A stretch of DNA of 64,000 nt from Romanomermis culicivorax. Taxonomy: Eukaryota; Nematoda; Enoplea; Mermithida; Mermithidae. Of this stretch, positions 31,003-42,851 are shown piece after piece; positions within the stretch are counted from its first letter, which is position 1; every line of letters begins with the position of its first letter. The notes under the pieces were generated by a model that saw only the letters and a program-made list of their open reading frames with translations, had not been told where the DNA came from and made no database searches. The stretch spans positions 310,001 through 374,000 of the forward strand of contig CAWUHX010000307.1 in assembly GCA_963922205.1 (NCBI GenBank), written 5' to 3'. Position numbers and translations under genes: made by a program.

Positions 31003-31769
31003 TACGCGAAATCAATTTTTCTGAGCTCTGTAGATGCTTTGTAGAAAGGAGTGGTTAAGATGTAAAGTGTACATTGTGTACACTATCGAATCGAAGATTA
31101 AACTGTTAGATTTTGATTGGTTTCCACTAAGCTGCATAGTAAGATACGCTCAGCGTGGCAGTGTTCGATAATTTCCTGATAAAAACTAAGTACATAATGA
31201 TCAACAAAAAACTGTTCAATTATCAAATATACTGTGAACTAATTCACTCTGAGTAGAGTCACTGTTTTTATCCCCAAGACGCCAAATACCCAGTGTTGCC
31301 AAATGCCAAGTTAGGGCTTTTTCCCCAAATCTAGGGGTTTTTCGAGGACGTTGAGGTTTTTCTAGGGGTTTTTTGTTTCAGGGTTTTTTAGGGGTTTTTT
31401 ATTTTTATTTTTGAGGTTTTGGGGGTTTTTCAACGAATTCGCTTGCTTGAATGTTGTGTGCTTGATGGAGAATTACTGTTTAAAATAAGAAAAAAGCGTG
31501 CTGGAATTGAAAAAATGAAAATTGAAATGAATATTGATTGAATAGTGTGGCCAGTTTGTATATTTTGCAATTAAATTAGAATATTTTTGGCTTAATTACC
31601 AAATTTTGACTTTTGGTGCAGCGTGTTTTTTTTCAAAAAATTTTTCCCTAAGTGAGGAAGAAAGTCTCTAAAAATGTTTTGCCAAAGTAATAATAAAACT
31701 GTATGAATTTAATGTATAGAAGTACTAAAAAACATTAAAATTTGATGAATGGCGGCTAAGTAGTAAGTA

Positions 31770-33677
31770 AGGTAAAGTGGGGTAACTTTGGCCACGGGGT
31801 AACTTTGGTCAATTTTGCTTGAAACATCGCCGAATTTTTTCTCTGTAAGATATGCAGATACAACTTGGCACACTCATGTCTAAGTGATCAGTGCATGTTA
31901 CTGTGAAAGGAAATTGAAATCCAAATAAAATTGAAAAATTTGTGGGTCGGCAAAGTTGCAATTTTTTTTATGAAAATTTTCAAGTTGAAAAAAATTTGGG
32001 TTTCACTCTTCCGCTGCACTCAAAACTTTCTCTAACAATCAAGTGTCTTTAGAGAGTTTCTCTTTTCTGTTTTGTATAAAAAAATAACTACCCGTTTTCG
32101 AGCAGAAAAATTGGTCCAAAAGCGGGAAACTTTGGCCAGTTGGCGGGTAACTTTGGTCAGGGCGGGTAACTTTGGTCACATTATATTTTGGCGGGTAACT
32201 TTGGTCAAATTAAAATTTTTTGTTCCACACATTTTTCTACTTATAATAATTTGATCTTACTTCTTTTTCAGACGAATTATTTTATTCTGTATATAATTTT
32301 TATTGATGATGTACGTCACAATATGGTCAGGCATTACAAAAGAAAGCCCGATGCCCGCAAATACCTGACTAATTACTCAACAGAAGATCTCGAAAAGGCC
32401 ATCGAGGCAGTTCAAAACGGGTCGAAAATTCAGACAGCAGCTCGTGTTTACAATATTCCACATGGAACATTACAAAACAAAGTAAACGCAAGGCATTCGG
32501 GAATGATTGGTCGTAAAACGTACCTCACAGCAGCTGAAGAATCGCTACTCGTCAAACTGGTCAAATCTGTCGCTGTTGTGGGCGTGTCATTCACAAAAGA
32601 TTGCCTTATCACAATAATCGACAGTTATCTACACGAAAACAAGCCGGAACTGTTCAAGGAAAAGAAGACCGTAGGACGTGAGTGGTTTCGTTCATTCTTG
32701 AAATGTCATGGAAATGCATTATCTGAAAGAATTCCACAAAATTTGCCAGCCGTCCGAGCAAAAGCGTTGACACAATTTGTCGCCAGTAAATGGTTCGACT
32801 TATTCGAATCTACCGTAAAAAAATTGGCCTTGGATTTGAAACCGGAATGCATATGGAACGTTGATGAGACCGGATTGAGCACGGATGGTGGCCGCAGCAA
32901 AGTTTTGTGTGCCAAAGGAATGCAAAACCCTCATCGAATCGTACATAACAATTGATCTTCCTTTAAATTTAGTTAATCTTATGTATTTTGATCTTAAAAA
33001 CTAGCATTTATCATTGTTTTAGTTTACCTCATGTTTTTGTGTGTCGACCAAAGTTACCCACCAATGGGTGGGTAACATTGGTCGACACGTTAATTTTTTT
33101 TTGTTAATAAATTTTGAACGCTTGATATTTTTATTTTCATTCATATTGATATTTTCATGTACCTCTTAACTTGCTGTATCTGAATAACACAATATTTTTC
33201 ACATCAGGCTTTTTTTTAGGTCAATTGACCAAAGTTACCCACCACAGGGACAGCTGGGAGTAGGTTTACGAAAACTTTTTTGCCGTTGATGATATTCATC
33301 ATTTCCAGCTGAAATTTTGTGACAATAAAGGTCGATAGTTATGTTACCTCATATCCAAAATTTGTTTTGTTACGTTCTATCTGTGCTGAGATATAACGAT
33401 TTTACTTGTCGAAAAAGTAACTTGAACAGAAATTATAATGGCGACCAAAGTTGACCACCATGGTGGGTAACATTGGTCAAAAAGTGAGCTCTTTTCAACG
33501 ATCAATGGTAGGTTAAATCTGCATGCTACTTATGAAATGATGTGTTTAATCGATTTGTCTGACATTTTTGACATATGAGTTCAATGAAACATTTTTACGA
33601 ATTCCCCATGTATAACAAGTTATATGTTGGAGAAGTCGAATTGACTCGATTTTGACCAAAGTTACCCCACTTTACCT
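31770..33677 (+). mobile_element. pogo-like element (Tc1/mariner), internally deleted
   Basis: 1,908 bp with inverted ends AGGTAAAGTGGGGTAAC and GTTACCCCACTTTACCT and a TA duplication. The unit GGGTAACTTTGGTC recurs at least five times near the left end (31,778-32,205) and in inverted form at the right (33,045, 33,228, 33,443, 33,654), a strong array of probable transposase-binding sites. Confidence 0.85.
32323..32955 (+). pseudogene. pogo-type transposase, truncated
   Basis: 210 residues from ATG 32,323. A pipsqueak-type helix-turn-helix (EDLEKAIEAVQNGSKIQTAA, then GTLQNKV) is followed by a CENP-B-type second DNA-binding domain and the beginning of the DDE domain with NVDETGLSTDGG, whose Asp is the first catalytic residue. 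The ORF stops 30 residues later, so the other two catalytic acids are missing. It could still bind DNA but not transpose. The start fits the family; the open frame upstream to 32,188 is not needed. Confidence 0.8.
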
Positions 33678-35211
33678 TACATAAAACTATGTGCTAATTT
33701 ATTTGGTATTTTATATAATGCCATGAAGCGGCCGCGAAAGTATTTATTTTACCCCATTAAAGTACATTCAGGTTTAAAATGCTTATCTAGGGGAAGTTAG
33801 ATAAAAACTTTTTCCCCATTTGGCTAATAGTGCTAAAATTTTTTCCCTTTTTTCCAAATTTTTTTTCCCAAAATAAACGTTTTGGGGAAAAACATGCTGG
33901 TTTGGTGTAAAAATACTCTGTTGACATGTTTGGGACGGTGTGCACACTGCATATTCTTTTAGAGATAGAATAAACAGTTTTTCTAAATTTGGATTTTTGG
34001 ATTTTGTGGGCTTTTTGCTGGGGTCTCTTGGGTTTATTGTGGGTCTTTTAGTTTAATGTGATGTAAGTTTTATTTTGAAGTCATTTCAAGACACTAGTAG
34101 GGATGGCAATAATAAACTTTAGTGCCAGGCCAGGTAGTCACAACTTCTACTTATCGACTAGTGAGACCTTCATTCAACTGATCGTTGCTTGGGCAATCAG
34201 AATTTGGCTTGCCATTGGGCTTAGGCTTAGGCTTTGATTTAGGCACAATTTACCTATGTGTATATTCCATATAGTGTATATAAGTTCCAGCGCTAAACTT
34301 TGTAAGCGCCATAGGAATTATTTGAAAAATGATTAGATACATGAAATTTAATCAAATGCACTAAAAATTCTTTTGAAATAACACGAAAAACTTATGACTA
34401 TTTCTGCCGATGAGCCACTAAAAATTCAGTTTTCAAGAAGTGCAACTTTTTTGAGCAGAAACAAGTTTGAAATGGCTTAATATGTACGCTCTTTATAATG
34501 AATCATTTAAAAGTTTTATAATCCAAGTTTATAACAGAATAAATTTAAAAAATTTGTAAATTTTTTTTTCTTCTCTTTCTTTTCCTTTTTTGTTTTTGTA
34601 AACGTAAACCAAAAAATCCAAAATTTGGTGATTAAAATCCAAGAAACTCAAAACCTATTTTTTCCAACCCTGACCCTCTTACTCTTGATCATTATCATCA
34701 AACTCAACCGAGAATTCACGTTGGGATTGAAGTCTACCTTTTAGCTTTCAACTAAGCAGGCTTATTATAAGTATGGACAGTGTTTTTTCTGCACAGTGCA
34801 GACTTTTTAGGCTTCGTGCAAAATTTTTTTCGGTGATTTCTGCACTGGTGCAGATTTTTTTGTCTTTGTCTTTGATCACATATATTCATCTATAATGTGT
34901 CAGTCATCGATTCTGAACCTTTAAAATCAATTATTTTTCTTATTTTAAGATTTTAAAATGTCTTGTAAAAAAACTATTAATTCGTTCAAATTTAACATTG
35001 AATTACACATTTAATTTGCATTTTTACTATATTCACTATTATTCTATTGGAGCGGGCACTGTTTTTCCCCAAAATCGTTCTTTTTTGGAAAAAAATCAGA
35101 AAAGGAAAAAAATTTTTGGCTCTTTCCCCATTCGGGGAAGAAAATTTTGGGGATCTGATACAGAAAAGATGCATTTTGGTGCAATTTAGAAGGTCATAAC
35201 CTCGAAATTTC

Positions 35212-35228
35212 CCGGCGCTTCGCGCCGG
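35212..35228. repeat. CCGGCGC hairpin within a dispersed repeat
   Basis: CCGGCGC-TTC-GCGCCGG. The surrounding 150 bp (35,150-35,310), with GCATTTTGGTGCA upstream and CTCAGGCGCG...AGCATGTCTACC downstream, recurs at 39,440-39,600, in reverse at 44,345-44,420, and at 61,765-61,895. Confidence 0.7.
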
Positions 35229-36579
35229 TTATAACTTCAATAATCATTATTATGTATTAATTAGCTCAGGCGCGACTTTTAGCATGTCTACCAGACAACC
35301 CCATAGGGAGGGGTATGAGGGGGGTATTACCCCGACCTAAAGTCCTAAAAATTGATCAATGGGTGCCCGATTTTGACACAAAATGGCGTGTTTAGTGGAC
35401 ATTTAGCTGCACTACCCCCAAAAACTTTCAACTTTACCCCTACCTGGAAAATTTGACCTTGGGGACGTATGATGTCTACCTTCACTTATCACTTCATGTA
35501 TATAATAGTTTTCATCATCTTAAACGTATTATCTTATGTTGGTTTCAATTGGTAATCTTCAATATTTTATCCTGATATTTAATGAAGATACGCATTTTTT
35601 CCTTGACACATTTTTTGAAAAAGATCAATAACGTTAAGTCTCTGAACTTTTTGAAGCGACTATGCCTTTCTTAACGTGAAATAAATTCAAAAGCTTCATG
35701 GAATTAGTTTTCGAAAATTTCTACCCTTCTTACTCATTTATTTTCGATCAAGTTCATGAGAGTTAACGAATAAATTACTGGTTTTGAAATTTTTTGACAA
35801 CCTTTGAACACAAAATTCAAATCTAATTCTTGAAATAAATTTTCGGATCGGTCTCTCACTTGACATCATAGAGAACTTAAGTGTCGATTTCTTATGTAAT
35901 TCAAAGTCAGTATGCTCCTGGATAGTTTGCTGGAAATTTTGCTTGTAGATTAGACCTCGATCAAACTCAAAAATTTCAATTTTCCCCTCAATTTTGATCT
36001 AAGAACACCAGAAGGTTTGAAAAAGTTCAAAAACACATAAATAAAGAATCTATAAGCATTTTTAAGCGAAAAAAACGACGTCGGGAAATATGGAAAAAAT
36101 TTTGCTGGATGCAGAAGGCTTATAAGGTAGAGATTTTATGTGTATTTGTGCAAGCACTGCAAGCTGAAGCTTAGGCTTCATTTAAGAAGCTTCTAACTAA
36201 ATTTGTGAATCTTTTCAAAGTTAAAACATACATGTTTAACGGAGGTCCCCAAGGTCGAAAATTTAGGTAGGGCTAAAATCGTAAATTTTAAGGGTAGTAT
36301 TTAAAATATGCCGTGACCTTTTTTTTTTGCTCCCAACTTTTTTGCAGAGAAGGGGGGGGGGAGTTGTTGCAGTACTCTAACCTTACAGTCAAAAAACATT
36401 TACTATTTCAGCTCCCTTTTCCAGCTCCCAATCATACAACTTCAATGCACTAATTATGTGTAGGGAATAGTCACACTTTGAAGGTTGTCAAGCCAACTGA
36501 TTCCTGCACATTTCAATAATCGGACACAACATACTTTTGGAAACATTATTTGAACCAGCATCTGCAGCAGTATCCTGCT

Positions 36580-36660
36580 AAGGCTTGGAACAGTGCTTCC
36601 AATTGAAAGTCCTGATGCTGAATGCGGCTTTAGTATTATTAATCCCATTACATTATGACC
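36580..36660 (+). pseudogene. hAT transposase C-terminal dimerisation fragment
   Basis: One frame reads VLPIESPDAECGFSIIN, matching the LPIP-x-S-x-x-AERGFS-x-x-N core of the hAT C-terminal domain. It lies inside the hAT boundaries and in its orientation. Nothing else of the transposase is readable. Confidence 0.6.
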
Positions 36661-37289
36661 TACAAGTTTGAAACCAAGTACCACTCCTGATCCACGTCAA
36701 CAGACCTCACATGTCTCAACTCATAGCAGGAAAGTATGCCACAGCTTGGGTAATCATATGCGCACAGAAAACCCAATGCAGAAGCGGGGAAAAGGAAAGG
36801 AGAGCATGAAGAGGAAGACTTCCCAAGAGGCGATTTTTCGATAAATCACATATACATAAGTCATTATTTCATCTCCCAATTATATTTATAATGATTTCCT
36901 ACAAGTAGTATATATTAATGTGCTGATATCCTTTCCTAAAAATCGCTATATGGCACAAAAGTTGCATACTTTCCCATTATCATTTGCTCAGTAAATGTGT
37001 CAAAAACAGCAGTGAGTAATTCCTCAGAATCACACATTTTGCAATTTTTCTCGAATTACTATAACCACTGGGGAGAGGATGAGGTCTACCAAAATTTTTT
37101 GCTATAAGTGAGCTGTTTTTATGGGGGTAGTAAATGAATTTCCAAATCTAAGAGGGGGGTAATACCCCCCCCCCCATATCCCCCATGGGGTGCTCTGATG
37201 TTTAATGTAGTTTGATCTTTGAAGTTAGAAACCCGCAATTTTCTGACTGTATTGTTGGACAGTATTCTATGTATGCAATATGGCTTGGC

Positions 37290-37439
37290 CAGGGCCGTGC
37301 ACGAGGTCGGGCGGGGGGGCGCCCCCCCCCATCGAGGCAGCATACAAAGAGTGTATCGCGTAAAATCCACATTTTCTGGGGCTATTCAGTAAAAAAATTT
37401 AGTCCGCCCCTCCATAAAAAAATCCTGCGCACGGCTATG
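37290..37439. mobile_element. 150-bp hAT-type MITE, GCCGTGC family
   Basis: Ends CAGGGCCGTGCACGAGG and CCTGCGCACGGCTATG, with GGCTTGGC duplicated on both sides (37,282-37,289; 37,440-37,447). It has a C/G homopolymer core. A longer relative is at 61,699-62,684. Confidence 0.8.
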
Positions 37440-38722
37440 GGCTTGGCTTTGAGGAATGAAAGTTGTAACTCTTTTACTGTAAGAAAACCTATGTTGAAAA
37501 AATTTACGTCGGGCATGTTTGGTGGAGCAATCAGCTGAATAAGATGATGAGGATGAAATTCTGCAGCTAGCAGCTGAATAAAGTTGTTGATTCTTAATAA
37601 ACTTATGCTTGATTTATTTTTTCATCTATGAATTGAATTTATTCTCTTTTCAAAAATTGGGGTTTTTCTAGGGGTTTTCAAAAATTTTTGAGGTTTTCTA
37701 GGGTTTTTTTGGAACGATTGAGGTTTTTTTGAGGTTTTTTGGCGGAAAAATTGGGGTTTTTGAAGGCGACTACTTGGCAACACTGCAAATACCGTCGCCT
37801 GGGATAAACAATTTTTTTGGGGGGAATTTGATCTTGGAAAGATGCATTCTGGTGCATAACAAGGTCAAAGCCTCAAAATTTTTATCAGATTTTTTTTTCA
37901 AAAGTTCAGCGTTTTGTTCGCGCTCGGACGGACATTTATGCCTATTGGCCAGTGTTTTTTTTGTGCCAAAACATGGTTTCTGACACTAAAAAATTTGGAA
38001 TGGCACAAAAAATTTTGGGCGTTTGTGCCAATTGGCACAAATTTTTTGACTGGTCGAAGGCTGAATTTCCTTGATTTTCAGTCATTTTAGGCGCTGGAAT
38101 CGCAAAAAAAACAATAAGTCACGTCGATTCAGGTGATAGTTGGATAGCTCGTATTCCGGAAGGGATAGCTCTGTAGATACTACATATAGTAAAAAAGCAA
38201 AGCTAGATTTAGAAGCAGCATTCTTTTTTCGACCAGAAAATCTAAGTTTCGTGTGGTAGAGTTCAGTAGGACGTGAAATAATTCACGCCATGTGCGAAAA
38301 CCCGCCCTGAAAAGTTTCGTATATATCATAGACGAATTTGAAATTTTTGGCTACAGTAAACCATGATACCGAAATGAAAAAACGCAAGTGATATTCAAAT
38401 ATCGCAACGCTATGTTGAAGACAACAGATAATTATGCAAAATTCACTGTCGTGCGCTGAAATTGGTTGCTTCTTCGTCAATTGTGAACACCCTTAATTTA
38501 TTTGCATCGGTGTTAAGAAGAAATTCTTAGCCGAAAATTTAAGAAAAATATAAAATGCCTGAAAAATTACATAAAAATATCGGAATTCCCGCAGCATCCG
38601 ATTTCTTTTCGAATCATATAAACTGCTTTCTCCATCAGTTTTCCTTATCGCATTCTCGACGTCGTTAGATAAAAAAGAGTTGGCACGATTTTTATGCAAA
38701 TTAGTGCGGTGAAAGTATCTTT

Positions 38723-41022
38723 TAGGGATGCAACGGGTACTCGGACCCGTTATCCGTTATTACCTGGTATTTTTCGCTACCCGGACCCGATATTCTGATA
38801 TTTTCAGAAGCGGACCCGTTATAATTCAGAGGAAATTATAACGGATATCGGATGATGCAATTTTTATCAACCAAGCACTGATGATAATATACTCATGATT
38901 CAAGCTTTCTTGTTTCTAAAAATAAAATAACTTCATCAAAAATTTATTCAACGTTCAACTTGCATTTACAACTTTACAACTACTAACCCAATATTTTATA
39001 CTATTAACATCACAATATTGTTAATTCACATAGGCTGTATCTGTGCTATTTTGATTATATTGTAGTCTTAAAATGCATTGCGATGAAATGAAAATTGTGT
39101 GGGTGTGGGAACCAACAACGCGTTATTGTTGTATTATTATATTGATCGTTGAAAGAATACAAGTCACTCGTGCAATTTACACGAAATTTTTGTTCCTTTT
39201 ATTGTATTATGTATAGAGCTTCACACCGGTTACCCGGATTACCCGGGTACAAAATGAAAACCATTACCCGGGTACGCGGGTAATTCGGGTACCCGTTTTG
39301 TATCACGTACAATACGTAGACTGCATAGGTTTTTTTAGCCTTTTACAAGCCATGGCTTGTTGGACTGACAAAATGGCTTGTAGAATTTTAGCTCAACAAG
39401 CCAAAATTGCTTGTCAGAATTTTTTTAAGTCATGTGTTTGATCATATCGGATACAGAAAAGATGTATTTTGGTGCATTTTAGAAGGTCATAATCTCAAAA
39501 TTTTCCGGCGCTTTGCGCCGGTTATAACTTATAATTTAAATAAGCATTATTTATTTTCTAGCTCAGGCGCTGCTTCTAACATGTCTACCTTGATTTATCA
39601 TTTAATCTTTAATAGTTTTAATCATCTTAAACGTATTGTCTCATGTTTTAATTGGTAATCTTCAATATTTCATCTTGATATTTAATGAAGATTCACATTT
39701 TTCCCTTGACACATTTTTTCAGAAAAATCAATACGTCAAGTCTGTAAACTTTTTGGAGTGATTATTCCTTTCTTAACGTAAAATCAATCCAAAAGCTTCA
39801 TGGAAGTAGTTTTCGGAAATTTCTACTCTTCTTGCTCATATCTTTTTGGCCAAGTTCATTAGAGTGTGTGAATAAATTAATGGTTTTAAAATTTTTCAAA
39901 CATGAAATTCCAGAAATTACGATCTTTGAACAGAAAATTCGAAACTAATTCTTCAAACATGTGGTTGGAAAATTGATTTTCCAGTATCGCAGAATGTCAA
40001 TATCCAAAAAAAAATTTCCGGCGTTTCAGGCAGGAAAGATTAATAGCTTTTTTGGGCTCTCACTTGTCATCATAGACAACTTAACCGCCGATTTCTCATG
40101 TAATTCAAAGTCATTATGTTCTTGGATAGTTTGCTGGAAAATTTTTTCCACAATGCTTGTAGATTAGACTTCGATCAAACTCAAAAATTTCAAATGTTTC
40201 CTGAATTTTAATGAGTTAACGGATCTAAAATGTTATTGAATAAATGTTGAATGACATCTCTTTTTTGATCAATTGCCGTGATGCTCAATATATACATTTC
40301 TTTAAAAAATAACCTAGCATTGGAATTTATTCACGTATACTGATATTATAAAATTGGCTTGCAAAAATTTGGAATGGCTTGTAAAATTTAAGGTCAACAA
40401 GCCACTTGGCTTGTGACTCGTAGGTCAAAAAAAACCCTGGAGGTATGCAAATTTTGCTTTGTCTCGTCAATAATATTGAGCTATCATGATGTGATGTGTA
40501 GTATTTTGCAGCGTAGGTGCGTCGATGATGTGTATCAATCATCATCTCTAGCATTATATTCACAATATACCTACCTATGCAGCCTATTGTATACAACAAT
40601 GCAACCAGTGTTTCAACACAAGTGTTGAAAAATATTATGTAGTAGGGACTACGGAGTGTGTGTAATGCATCATTCTATTTTCACAGTGTATCTGTCTAAT
40701 AGTATATATGTACATTAACATTACAACTCATTTTAACATGTATCCGGGTATACCCGGGTAATTCGGGTACCCGGGTACGAAATTTTTGTCGTGTGAAGCT
40801 CTAATTATGTATAATATAATTATGCTTATATGTTGCTTGTGTAAACATGTGTGCGTCATCGATGTGTATGTTAACATGTGTATATATCATCGATTTTTAG
40901 AGATTGGACCCGGACCCGAACTCGATATTTTTCAAACAAACTACCCGGACCCGGTATTTGAAAAATTACAGACCCGGACCAGGACCCGTTATCATTAAAA
41001 ACTTGAACCCGTTGCATCCCTA
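38723..41022. mobile_element. hAT-type element, GGACCCG family
   Basis: Ends TAGGGATGCAACGGGT and ACCCGTTGCATCCCTA are perfect inverted repeats; GTATCTTT is duplicated exactly (38,715-38,722; 41,023-41,030). Subterminal repeats of CGGACCCGTTAT and CGGACCCGATAT. No transposase. It contains the element at 39,214-40,803. Confidence 0.88.
39214..40803. mobile_element. hAT-type element, ACCCGGGTA family
   Basis: Ends TAGAGCTTCACAC and GTGTGAAGCTCTA; ATTATGTA is duplicated exactly (39,206-39,213; 40,804-40,811). Subterminal TACCCGGGTA palindromes at both ends. A further inner insertion is likely between about 39,324 and 40,440, bounded by GGTTTTTTT and AAAAAAACC with ACAAGCC-rich ends; its exact limits and duplication are unclear. 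Confidence 0.85.
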
Positions 41023-42259
41023 GTATCTTTCATTATATTTTTATCAAACATTTGGCATAAAACTTTTTAAACGTTTTCAGTATGTTTTTAGGCTGGAAAA
41101 TATTTTTTGTGCCATTGGCACAAACTTTTTTGGCCCTTTGTGTCAATTGGCACAAATGTCCGTGCACAAAAACGCTGCTATTGGCACAAAGAGGCCAAAA
41201 AAATATGTGCCAAAACATGGTTTTTGGCACAAAAAAATTGGAATGGTACAAGAAAATTTGAGCGTTTGTGCCAGTTGGCACAAAATTTTCGGCTGTTCAA
41301 ACATGAAATTTCCTTGATTTTCAGACGATTTAGGGGCCGAAAATGCAAAAAAAATTTCGGCGCTTCGCGCCCAGTCAATGAATATAATGTTATTATTCGT
41401 ATTTGACCTTAGCGCAAACGAGTTGTCTTCGAACAGTGTATCAGCATCGTTGTAGCAAAATTTATAGGCTGTCAATGAATGATGAATGAAAATAAATTCT
41501 GAATATTCTCTGTCCATTCAGTCACATTGGGATTTAAAACTGAAATTCCTACTTTTTGTGCTTGATCCATTCAAATAAAAAATTCGATATCGATACCAAA
41601 AATTTACACAATTTTCGACTTTATTTTCACTAGTCTTTACATTGTTATTTGTTCTTAAATAGGATAAGATCCGCAGTCGAAAATTGAATCAATTTGAACA
41701 TCCTGAACAATTTTAGAGTTATTTAAATTTTCTCAGCGTTCCATTCCATTTCGAGTCGTCATGAACTACTTGCACACTACACAGTTTTTTCTTAACTCAA
41801 TGACATGGTTAGCTGAAAAATGGGTTGGGCACGATTTTTACAAAAAATTAATGCGTTAAACGTTAATCTTTTATCAAAATTTTGGCCTAGAATCTTTCCA
41901 CAGTTTTCAGTATGTTTCTAGTAGAAAAAATTTTTTTGTGTCATTGGCACAAATTTTTGTGGCATTTTGTGCCAATTGGCACAAATGTCCGTGCACAAAA
42001 AAACGCTGGTACCAATGTCACAAAAAAACGTTTCTTCCAGAAATATACCGAGAACTTCGAAGTGGTTTTAGGCTAAAATTTTGATACAATTTTAAAGCTA
42101 CATTCACCACATGATACTAACGTAAATTTCGTGCTTATCTTATTTTTCATCTAATTAGAGTTCAAAAGATGCTGAAGGAATTCAAATATACCAATATAGA
42201 AATGTTCATATAATTTATATATTAATACAATTGATTTACTTATCCGAAATGCTCTCATT

Positions 42260-42850
42260 TGTATTGACGCCGATTATGACGTAATACGTTGCGATAGAAA
42301 AGGTCACAATGGAGGTGGCGTTGCGTTGCTGCTGTATATCGGAAAAATTTAAAGGTTAAAGTGTCTAAGATACCCCCTGAAAAATCTCTAACCCGATATT
42401 GTAACATTTGAAGTTATTTTGACTGGTGTCAAATTTAAATGCATACTCTGTTATAGACCACCCAGATATGACATTGAATTTATTGGTAAATTTATTTTGA
42501 ATTTTGTGTTTCAGATAATTCCTAATCTACCGTCTTTGAAACAGTATGGATATATTCATATAGAGAATTTTACCCTTCCATTTCTCAATTGTTTGACAAG
42601 AAATGGTTTTGAGCAATTTGTAACAAAACCTGCTCGTGGCCATAATTTTTTGGATTTAGTATTCTGTAATTTCCTTGGACTTGTGAATAATTGCACCACA
42701 GGGGAAAATTCTTCAACAAGCGACCATCGTAAACTGTCAATTTTAGTATCAGTGTTAGAATCAAGGATAAACTCACTTATGATGATAAATTTGATTTCCG
42801 GAAAGCTGATTATAAATCTATTCAAATATATTTGGCAAATGTTGATTGGA
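42260..42850 (+). pseudogene. LINE endonuclease-domain fragment
   Basis: In pieces of two frames one can read DYDVIRCDRKGHNGGGVALL, LCYRPPRYD, then FVTKPARGHNFLDLVFCN and SDHRKLSILV. These are the later motifs of an APE-type endonuclease of a CR1/jockey-like non-LTR retrotransposon, ending in the SDH catalytic motif. The frame is broken near 42,350 and the sequence is cut off by the element starting at 42,852. Confidence 0.65.
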
Positions 42851-42851
42851 C

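Larger units (their letters stand above)
31291..37785 (+). mobile_element. hAT transposon remnant, 6.5 kb
   Basis: Ends CAGTGTTGCCAA and TTGGCAACACTG are perfect inverted repeats of hAT type, and CAAATACC is duplicated on both sides (31,283-31,290; 37,786-37,793). Near each end are repeated AGGGGTTTTT/TGAGGTTTTT motifs, likely subterminal sites. A fragment of the transposase C-terminus survives at about 36,580. A pogo-like element (31,770-33,677) and a 150-bp hAT-type MITE (37,290-37,439) have inserted into it. Confidence 0.88.
37950..41177. mobile_element. hAT-type MITE family A, inserted into its own family member
   Basis: Ends CAGTGTTTTTTTTGTGCC and GTGCACAAAAACGCTG; CTATTGGC is duplicated exactly (37,942-37,949; 41,178-41,185). 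It carries TTTGTGCCAATTGGCACAAA palindromes (38,022; 41,138) and the nested element 38,723-41,022. Confidence 0.8.
37907..42008. mobile_element. hAT-type MITE family A, outer copy (split)
   Basis: Ends CAGCGTTTTGTTCGCGC and GTGCACAAAAAAACGCTG are related inverted repeats, and both ends continue with CGGACATTTxTGCC.ATTGGCAC. It is interrupted by another copy of the same family at 37,950-41,177. The flanking 8 bp do not match, so one end may belong to a different copy. Confidence 0.55.

Noticed and set aside
36454-36684. Minus-strand 76-residue ORF
   Set aside because: Shadow of the plus-strand hAT dimerisation fragment.
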